From the NCBI GenBank assembly GCA_003169695.1, contig PNAS01000080.1:1-41562 (forward strand): 41,562 nucleotides of DNA, written 5' to 3'. Position numbers and translations under genes: made by a program. This document shows, piece after piece, positions 35,818 to 41,562 of this stretch (positions are counted from its first letter, which is position 1; each line of letters opens with the position of its first letter). Under the pieces are notes generated by a model. That model was not told where the DNA came from. It did no database searches and saw only the letters and a program-made list of their open reading frames with translations. This DNA is from Spartobacteria bacterium (lineage in GTDB: Bacteria > Verrucomicrobiota > Verrucomicrobiia > Chthoniobacterales > UBA10450).

Positions 35818-36333
35818 CTAACGACTAGCTCGCTCGGTCACGCGAGGATTTTCTCCATCCCATCTCCACAACGCGATTACGCCCGCGACGATCGCGAAAT
35901 CGAGCACCATGTGCCAGGCAAACGACAGCTGATCGCTGATGTGACCAAAGCATCCGCAAGTAATATCAATTCCGCGCGCCTTCGCCGCGATGCTCCCACC
36001 GATAAAGACAAGCATGAGTGCTAGGGCGAGCGCGAGCGCGCCAGAATAAAGCCGGCGAAAAATCAGGGCGAGCCCGCAAATGATTTCAAGCCATGGCAAA
36101 TAAAACGCGAGCTGGACGCCGAGTGCCCATGGCAGTATTTTGTAATTGTCGATGTCGCGAGCGAAGTCCATTGGATCAGCGAAGCGAAGATGCTGGAGGC
36201 CTATAACGATATCGCGAGCGAACACGATCGGACTACCGAATCGAACGGGCTGAAAATCGACAATCTTGGTTAGGCTCGCGAAGACAAAAACCGCGCCGAC
36301 GAGCACGCCGACAATACGCCACGCGAATTTCAT
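35818..36333 (-). CDS. MauE/DoxX-like integral membrane protein
   Basis: 171 residues from ATG with four predicted membrane helices (about 7-25, 70-92, 97-118, 138-158). The motif DITCGCFGHI between helices 3 and 4 carries the paired Cys typical of MauE-like proteins, which are thought to pass electrons or handle disulfides across the membrane. The start overlaps the rhodanese stop by four bases (ATGA). Its position after DUF1573 and rhodanese genes suggests a periplasmic sulfur or redox relay. The true substrate is unknown. Confidence 0.8.
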   Translation of the reverse strand: MKFAWRIVGVLVGAVFVFASLTKIVDFQPVRFGSPIVFARDIVIGLQHLRFADPMDFARDIDNYKILPWALGVQLAFYLPWLEIICGLALIFRRLYSGALALALALMLVFIGGSIAAKARGIDITCGCFGHISDQLSFAWHMVLDFAIVAGVIALWRWDGENPRVTERASR

Positions 36334-36761
36334 TTGCGCGTCCTAAGCCACTCTTCCCAGCCGCCTTTTAACACGCGAATGTCATTCGGAAGCTTGGCTT
36401 CCTCGCGCAACCGGCGCGCGACATCGCCGGCTAGATTACAGCTTTGCGAGCTGCAATAAACGACAACCTTCTTTTCCGGCGACCATTGCTGCTGCAGAAA
36501 TTGCGGGAGCAACTCGTTCCAGCGATCTTCGTTTAACGAAATCGCGCCGGGGACGTGGTCGCGCTCGAAATCAGCGTCGGGCCGCGCGTCTACCCAGATG
36601 GCGCTTGCGCCCCAATTGCGCGCGAGATCGACCGCGACCATCTCGGACTCGGCGACGCGAGAGTGCCACGAAATCCTATCGCGGAAATAGAGCGCCTCAC
36701 CGGCGGCGGGCAGCAATGCGAGGCAGAGAAGCAGCACGCCCTGCCGAAGCAGCGATCTCAC
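36330..36761 (-). CDS. Exported rhodanese-domain protein
   Basis: 143 residues from GTG. An N-terminal hydrophobic signal (LLRQGVLLLCLALLPAAGEA) is followed by a single rhodanese domain: DARPDADFERDHVPGAISL and the active-site loop VVYCSSQSCNLAGDVA with the catalytic Cys, ending LKGGWEEWL. Such domains carry sulfane sulfur as a persulfide. A second Cys in the loop (CSSQSC) could form a disulfide. It sits three bases after the DUF1573 gene and overlaps the MauE-like gene by four, so the three are surely one transcript. Confidence 0.88.
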   Translation of the reverse strand: MRSLLRQGVLLLCLALLPAAGEALYFRDRISWHSRVAESEMVAVDLARNWGASAIWVDARPDADFERDHVPGAISLNEDRWNELLPQFLQQQWSPEKKVVVYCSSQSCNLAGDVARRLREEAKLPNDIRVLKGGWEEWLRTRK

Positions 36762-36764
36762 GAA

Positions 36765-37445
36765 CTATTGGGCGGCAGTTGCCGGCGGCATCACCCGAGC
36801 GCTCGCGTTGAAAACCTTCGCCGCACCAGCCGAACTATCCGGCTTGATGGACAAGTTCGCGGTGATTTGATGTGAAGTCTCACGCGGCTGCACAATAATC
36901 CGAAATTCCCCAACGCTGGATCCAGACTCTACTTTCGTCGTGAATTCCGGAGCCGAGGAAGTCACCTCAAGGTTCTTGATCGTCACTCCCTTCCCAGCCT
37001 TCGCCAGAATCGTTTTTGGTTTTGGGTCTTCGTTTGCCTGCCAAGAGACAAACACCGGCTGAAGCTCGAGAATTTGCGCGATCATTGCCTTTAACGTCAG
37101 GATGGTTTGCGGGTGCTGCGGATCATCGGTTTCCACAGTCACGGTTTTTTGCTGTAAGCCCGTGCGGTCGCCGGTTTTTAGAGTAGCGACAATCTCACCT
37201 TTCTCCCCAGGCGCGACGTCATTCTTTTGCAGGGCTGCCGTGGTGCAGCCGCACGAGGTGCGCACGGAATTAATGTGGATCGGCTTGGCGCCCTTGTTTT
37301 CATACTTGAAGGTGGCAACGGCTGCGTCGGCGCCGGGCGGCGGGTTAAGCTCGAGTTCGGTTTTCTCCCAGGCGAGTTGCGCTTGCGCCACGGTAGAAAT
37401 GCACAGGAAAAGCGCGCCGACGAGAGCTTTGGTTGGAAGATTCAT
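36765..37445 (-). CDS. DUF1573-domain exported protein
   Basis: 226 residues from ATG, with a signal peptide (TKALVGALFLCISTVAQAQ). The DUF1573 signature is NKGAKPIHINSVRTSCGCTT (about residues 50-69), a beta-sandwich with a CxC pair. The following VAPGEKGEIVATLKTGDRTG and TVTVETDDP strands are typical. A second, weaker Ig-like half follows (about 130-215). The molecular function of DUF1573 is not established. It is the first gene of a cassette with a rhodanese and a MauE-like membrane protein; the shared Cys pairs make a periplasmic thiol/persulfide role the best inference. Confidence 0.88.
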   Translation of the reverse strand: MNLPTKALVGALFLCISTVAQAQLAWEKTELELNPPPGADAAVATFKYENKGAKPIHINSVRTSCGCTTAALQKNDVAPGEKGEIVATLKTGDRTGLQQKTVTVETDDPQHPQTILTLKAMIAQILELQPVFVSWQANEDPKPKTILAKAGKGVTIKNLEVTSSAPEFTTKVESGSSVGEFRIIVQPRETSHQITANLSIKPDSSAGAAKVFNASARVMPPATAAQ

Positions 37446-37515
37446 CCTTGCATAGAAAAGGCGAACGGTCGCGATGTCAAACCTCGACTGCGGTTGCCAC
37501 CCAAACTGTGCCAGT

Positions 37516-37590
37516 TCAGATGGTAAATTTCGACGAGCGCAATACCTGTCGTTTCGTGCGCCCTGCGGACGATCGTTGTGCGGATCCGGC
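37516..37590 (-). pseudogene. Scrap of the subtilase-type C-terminal module
   Basis: The minus strand reads TTIVRRAHETTGIALVEIYHLN, matching [20 protein letters not shown] and the end of the second module (GVGLVEVYD) of the subtilase just upstream (37662-40277). There is no start and no rest of the module, so it is the tail of a lost gene or of a longer ancestral version. The 37446-37661 gap holds no other feature. Confidence 0.5.
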
Positions 37591-37661
37591 GGTTTCCCCG
37601 CGGGTCCACCCTTATCGAGAGAGACGACATGTCGTCGACACGTTACAACAGCGCTCTCGCG

Positions 37662-40277
37662 CTATGGCGCCCCGCGGTCGTAAACTTCAACCAGTCCAAC
37701 GCCAGTGCCGTTGTTCAGGCCCGCGAGCAGCGCGGTGTAAAGGCCCGGCGGCAACGTCGCAGCTACGCCAGACTCCAATGGGTTTGTCGGCGCGAGACCC
37801 GCGGCAGTGATTTCCGCGGCTTGCGCCGGGTTATCCTGCCAGTCGTTATTCGCGACTAGCAGCGCTCCGTTACTGTCGCGCAGCTCCAGCGTCGGATCCG
37901 CCAGCGCATTAGCCACTCCCACCACAGCGAGGCTGGGGCCGATGCCACGGACTACGATTCTGTCATCACCGGTGCTGCCGCCTAGGATGAAGCCCGCGAT
38001 CACGATATTGTCACCGGTGCTGACAAAGGCCCGCGTGCTAATATTGGCCAGCTTCGCGAGAACTGCCTGACTCAGGTCGTAAACTTCAATCAAGGCCACA
38101 CCCGAGGTAGTATTGCCATTGCCTCTCACGATCCCCGTATACGCTCCGGGAGCTAAGACGGCATCAATCGCTGATTCAAGATCATTGGTCGGCGCGAGGC
38201 CGTCTGCCTCGATCAGAAGCATCTGCACGGGGTCATCTTTCCAGTTGTCGTTGGCTCGAAGCAGGTTCCCGCTGGAATCGCGCAGTTCCAGCACCGGATC
38301 GGTGAGCACATCGGGGACGCCGAATTGTGTCAACGAAGGCCCAATGGCCCGAAGGAGCACATGTTTCGGAGCGGTTCCCGTAATGATGAACCCGCCGATG
38401 CCAACATTATCACCGGTCTGAACTCGCATCCGAGTCGAGACGTTGATGGCCTGCGCCGCTGGCGTCGGACTTGGGGTCGGTGTTGGCGTCGGTGTTGGTG
38501 TTGGCGTTGGCGTTGGCGTCGGTGTAGGTGTTGGCGTTGGCGTTGGCGTTGGCGTTGGCGTCGGCGTTGGCGTCGGCGTCGGCGTCGGCGTCGGCGTTGG
38601 CGTTGGCGTTGGCGTTGGCGTTGGCGTTGGTGTTGGTGTCAGGGTCGGCGTCGGCGTGGGTGTTCCGGTTGGTGTGGGTGTTGGTGTCGCCGCGGAGTTG
38701 ACGGCGGCCAAGGCGTCGACGCGCCCGTATCCGAAGGAATTGTTCGGGATCTGCGTCGACGGCGTGCCACCGCAGGTCTGCGCGCTGACGGCTACTCCCG
38801 GGTTAGCCGTGTTCTGCAAGATCGATTTGGTCGCGTCGATGTCGCGGACCAACTCCGGACGCGCCGACCAGAGCAGCGCTACCACGCCGACGACGTGAGG
38901 CCCCGCCATCGAGGTACCGCTTAGGAGTGCATAGTCGGTATCGCCGGAGCCGTAGCTCGAGCGAACGTTAACACCGGGAGCCGAGACGTTGGGCTTCAGC
39001 AGGTTCGGAGTGTAGAAAGTGCTGGGACCCCGGCTGCTGAAGCTCGCGAGCACGTTGCTGATGTCAATCGCCCCTGTTGAGAAGGAAGCGCTGTAGATTG
39101 CCGGCGGGTCAGCCACCGTCGAGCAGCCGGGGCCGGCGTTGCCAGCCGAGGCTTCGACAAAAATCCCTGCCGCTTGAGTGTTATTTACGATCGTCTCCAA
39201 TTCAGCTCGAGTGACACAGCCTTCGCTCGCCGGGCACGTCCACGAGTTGTTCAGGACATGTGGGCGCAGCGCCGGATTCGGGTTGTTGCCGGCCAGGTCC
39301 GTCGGCGCAATCATGAACTGGAAGCACTCGGTATAGGTGGACGGCATGCCGTTACCCTGATCCATGTTGCGGCAACCGATCCACTTCGCGCCGGGAGCGA
39401 CCCCGACCTGGTTGCCAGCACCGTCGTCGCCAACGGTCGTGCCCGCCGTGTGCGTGCCGTGGCCGTCGTCGTCGCAAGGCGCCATCGTGTTCGGGCCGCA
39501 TACACCACCGCCAGAGTGAATGGCGTCGTGCCAGTTGAAGTTGTGGTCGGCAGTGACACCATCCCAGCCTCGATACTTGGGCTTGAGTGCGATATGAGTC
39601 CAGCGCATGCCGGTATCCAGATCACCAACAACCATGCCTGCGCCGTTAAAGCCCAGCGCCCAGACCGCCGGAGCGTTAACGTTAAGCACACCCCATTCGA
39701 CGGTATCGGGGGCGGTCTGGCTGCTGGGGGCGACATCGAAATTGGCGACCTCAGGATCTTCGATCCAGCGCGCAGGCTTGTTGGAGTCGATGCGCGCCAC
39801 GTCAGCGCGAGCGGCGAGCGATTCGACCAGCGAGCGGTCGGCAGTCGCGATGATCATGTTGGCCGCCCAAAATGACTGGTAGCTAGCACCTTGGGCCGTG
39901 AGAAAGGCCTGAAGGCTGACCTGGGTGCTGGCCGCGTGCTGAGTCAGGGTGTTGTAGACAAACCAGCCGCGGGCGTCCTGGTCCTTCATTCCATAGGCCG
40001 CGCTGACGTCGGCCTGGTCGACAAGGAGGATGACGACCGAGGCATTCTTGCCATCGGCCGTATCAGCCAGCACCTCCGGCGCGATCTTGACGCCGGCGGT
40101 CGTCTGCGACGTGGCACCGCGTTGCTGATTTTGCTTTCGATCTTGGGCCAGGGCGGATGCCCCCGAGGACATGCCAAACCCAACCAGCGCCAGGAGAACG
40201 CCAACCGAGCCAAGAACAAAACCGAGCAGGACGCGCGGATTAAAGAAACCGCTTTGAGAAGGGCGCTTGTTTTTCAT
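37662..40277 (-). CDS. Subtilisin-like serine protease (S8) with Pro-Thr stalk and two C-terminal modules
   Basis: 871 residues from ATG. Order: a signal/anchor segment (about 16-45); a propeptide-like region (about 60-165); the S8 catalytic domain with Asp221 (GDLDTGM), His273 ([11 protein letters not shown]), oxyanion Asn380 (ASAGN) and Ser456 ([10 protein letters not shown]); a PT stalk of roughly 70 residues (about 555-630); and two repeats of about 115 residues, each starting NxSTRxxVxTGDNxxIxGFI, with IGPSL and LELRDSxG in the middle and ending VALIEVYD. The modules are familiar from Verrucomicrobia exported proteins and probably form surface beta-sandwich domains. It is extracellular or surface-attached. 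Scraps of the same module lie on both sides (37516-37590, 40517-40727). Confidence 0.93.
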   Translation of the reverse strand: MKNKRPSQSGFFNPRVLLGFVLGSVGVLLALVGFGMSSGASALAQDRKQNQQRGATSQTTAGVKIAPEVLADTADGKNASVVILLVDQADVSAAYGMKDQDARGWFVYNTLTQHAASTQVSLQAFLTAQGASYQSFWAANMIIATADRSLVESLAARADVARIDSNKPARWIEDPEVANFDVAPSSQTAPDTVEWGVLNVNAPAVWALGFNGAGMVVGDLDTGMRWTHIALKPKYRGWDGVTADHNFNWHDAIHSGGGVCGPNTMAPCDDDGHGTHTAGTTVGDDGAGNQVGVAPGAKWIGCRNMDQGNGMPSTYTECFQFMIAPTDLAGNNPNPALRPHVLNNSWTCPASEGCVTRAELETIVNNTQAAGIFVEASAGNAGPGCSTVADPPAIYSASFSTGAIDISNVLASFSSRGPSTFYTPNLLKPNVSAPGVNVRSSYGSGDTDYALLSGTSMAGPHVVGVVALLWSARPELVRDIDATKSILQNTANPGVAVSAQTCGGTPSTQIPNNSFGYGRVDALAAVNSAATPTPTPTGTPTPTPTLTPTPTPTPTPTPTPTPTPTPTPTPTPTPTPTPTPTPTPTPTPTPTPTPTPTPTPTPSPTPAAQAINVSTRMRVQTGDNVGIGGFIITGTAPKHVLLRAIGPSLTQFGVPDVLTDPVLELRDSSGNLLRANDNWKDDPVQMLLIEADGLAPTNDLESAIDAVLAPGAYTGIVRGNGNTTSGVALIEVYDLSQAVLAKLANISTRAFVSTGDNIVIAGFILGGSTGDDRIVVRGIGPSLAVVGVANALADPTLELRDSNGALLVANNDWQDNPAQAAEITAAGLAPTNPLESGVAATLPPGLYTALLAGLNNGTGVGLVEVYDRGAP
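38463..38688. repeat. Hexanucleotide tandem array encoding the Pro-Thr stalk
   Basis: About 37 near-identical 6-base units (ggcgtt, ggcgtc, ggtgtt on the plus strand), reading Thr-Pro on the coding strand. Unit length is a multiple of three, so copy-number change would lengthen or shorten the stalk without a frameshift. Confidence 0.9.
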
Positions 40278-40516
40278 AAGGGATTTTCTCTGTCTATGTT
40301 CGGGTAGGCTACGAATCCATTACCTTTTGCCCCCCCGGGGCGAATCCAGTTTGGCTGAAGCAGCGTTGAAACGTCGGGTGACGTAATCGGCCTTTATCCA
40401 CGTGTCGAGATTTATTTTCGATAGTAAACATCATAGTCAAGGCATTGCTCGTGCAAGACGCATGGCGCGATCAGCGTCGCGCTTGCACGCAAATACTCTC
40501 GCTCCGAGTCGCGAAT

Positions 40517-40727
40517 TCAATTCACGGCGTAAAGTTCGACCACCGCGATGCCGGACGACCCCCCCGCGCCACGCACAATCGCAGTGTAGCTCGCGCCATT
40601 GGCCGATAGGGTCGTCACGATCGCCGACTCAAGGCCATTGGTCGGAGGTATGGTCGTCGCGATGAGTTCCACCTCCTGATCGTTGCGCCAGTTGTCATTG
40701 GAGTTAACAAGTCCGCCATCCGCGTCG
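40517..40727 (-). pseudogene. Truncated C-terminal module of a lost exported protein
   Basis: The minus strand reads RDRDADGGLVNSNDNWRNDQ, then PPTNGLESAIVTTL and SYTAIVRGAGGSSGIAVVEL before the stop. This is the second half of the same module that is duplicated at the end of the neighbouring subtilase ([31 protein letters not shown]). The frame stays open upstream to 40894, but that part shows no module similarity and no signal peptide, so the intact gene is gone. Confidence 0.6.
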
Positions 40728-40896
40728 CGGTCGCGACCACAGGGACGATGAAGCAAGCGGTGATGTGTTACTCGCTCGCGTTGTGAGAACTTCCCGCCAG
40801 CAAAGTCGGATTCGGGCATTCTACGAAGTTGCACAGCTCTGGCGAAATTCAGGACGAAACCGCGCCGTTCTCTTCGGTAACGGGTCGGCGCCATCG

Positions 40897-41562
40897 CTAC
40901 TGATACCCGGCGGGGAAAATGATGTTGAGCGCCATGGTTAGAAAGAAATTGAAGATCAAAACCGCGAGTGAAGCGTCAACGACTGCTTCGGTAGTCGCCC
41001 TTCCCACCCCGACCGCGCCCTCACGGCTCGTTAAGCCTTTGTGGCAACTGATAAAGACGATAAGCAGCGCGAAGCAAAACGCTTTCGAAAGGGCCATTGT
41101 AATGTCCCGCATTTGTGTCCACCGCACCATGTTCGCCACGTAATATGTGCCATTCACATCCAGCAGGAAAATCGCCACAAAATATCCGGCGGCGATTCCC
41201 ACCCCGATGCACTCCGCCACCAGAAGTGGCATCGAAAGCATCATCGCGAGCGTGCGCGGGACGACAAGATAATCGATCGGGTGAACCGCAAGAGCGCGCA
41301 ACGCATCGATTTGTTCCGTCACCTTCATCGTTCCAATCTCCGCCGACATCGATGCGCCCACTCGCCCGGTCACCATCAGGGCGGTGAGAACCGGCCCGAG
41401 CTCTCTGCAAACCGAAACGGAAACAACCGCACCCACAGCTGATCCCATTCCGAGCTTGTTGAATTGAAAAAATGTCTGTGCGGCGAAAACCGCGCCCGTG
41501 AAAGCGCCCGTAATCACGACGACAAGCTGGGAGCGCAAGCCGATCTCGACGATCTGGTGGAG
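40897..41562 (-). CDS. MlaE/YrbE-type ABC transporter permease (5' end beyond window)
   Basis: The frame is open to the right edge (LHQIVEIGLRSQ precedes the first in-window TTG at 41538), so the gene starts outside; about 221 residues are visible. The MlaE signature ELGPVLTALMVTGRVGASMS and AEIGTMKVTEQIDAL is complete, with VVPRTLAMMLSMPLL and the final membrane segment (FNFFLTMALNIIFPAGYQ). It is the inner-membrane permease of an Mce/Mla-type lipid transporter, working with an MlaF-like ATPase and an MCE-domain protein that are not in the window. Its TGA-proximal end lies next to the truncated module at 40517-40727. Confidence 0.92.
   Translation of the reverse strand, partial: LHQIVEIGLRSQLVVVITGAFTGAVFAAQTFFQFNKLGMGSAVGAVVSVSVCRELGPVLTALMVTGRVGASMSAEIGTMKVTEQIDALRALAVHPIDYLVVPRTLAMMLSMPLLVAECIGVGIAAGYFVAIFLLDVNGTYYVANMVRWTQMRDITMALSKAFCFALLIVFISCHKGLTSREGAVGVGRATTEAVVDASLAVLIFNFFLTMALNIIFPAGYQ

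Noticed and set aside
38443..38898. Plus-strand frame of Gly-Val repeats across the PT array
   Set aside because: It is the antisense reading of the hexanucleotide array inside the subtilase gene; the minus strand has a complete protease with all catalytic motifs.

Overview
The window reads as a Verrucomicrobiota chromosome, most likely a soil Chthoniobacterales/Spartobacteria-type bacterium. This is inferred from a VPDSG-type C-terminal sorting signal, extracellular proteins with Pro-Thr linkers, a subtilase carrying two copies of a TGDNxxIGGFI-type module common in that phylum, and a DUF1573/rhodanese/MauE-like cassette. No rRNA or ribosomal protein is present, so placement below phylum is a guess.

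Positions 1-26434 are essentially one leftward (minus-strand) exopolysaccharide locus. In transcription order it holds: an RfaH/UpxY-type NusG paralogue (26434-25859); a 764-base leader; a priming sugar transferase; a Gfo/Idh oxidoreductase, the wreck of a hexapeptide acyltransferase and a DegT aminotransferase (amino-sugar cassette 2); a FemAB-like protein; a Wzc-like co-polymerase whose kinase domain looks dead; a deacetylase-GT4 fusion; a second NodB-type deacetylase; an intact oxidoreductase, acyltransferase and aminotransferase (cassette 1); a sulfotransferase; a YdjC/ChbG-type deacetylase; an O-antigen-ligase-like polymerase read in frame into a secreted beta-helix protein; a tandem paralogue of that beta-helix; an SDR epimerase/dehydratase; a third Gfo/Idh oxidoreductase; and a secreted alpha/beta hydrolase running off the left edge. 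Together they suggest a polymer with N-acylated amino sugars, tailored by deacetylation and probably sulfation. No flippase, outer-membrane exporter or exosortase is in view.

Positions 26435-29235 form an accessory, decayed region. Two frameshifted fragments of a DUF2075-type helicase protein flank an AT-richer gene for a VPDSG-CTERM secreted protein, and the stretch ends at a tRNA-Phe gene.

Positions 29236-34764 are housekeeping: tRNA-Phe and aat (minus), then a small lipoprotein, guaA and a large GH63/MGH1-like glucosidase (plus). Positions 34830-41562 (minus) hold an FkbM methyltransferase, the MauE-like/rhodanese/DUF1573 cassette, a PT-linker subtilase flanked on both sides by scraps of its own C-terminal module, and an MlaE-type permease running off the right edge.
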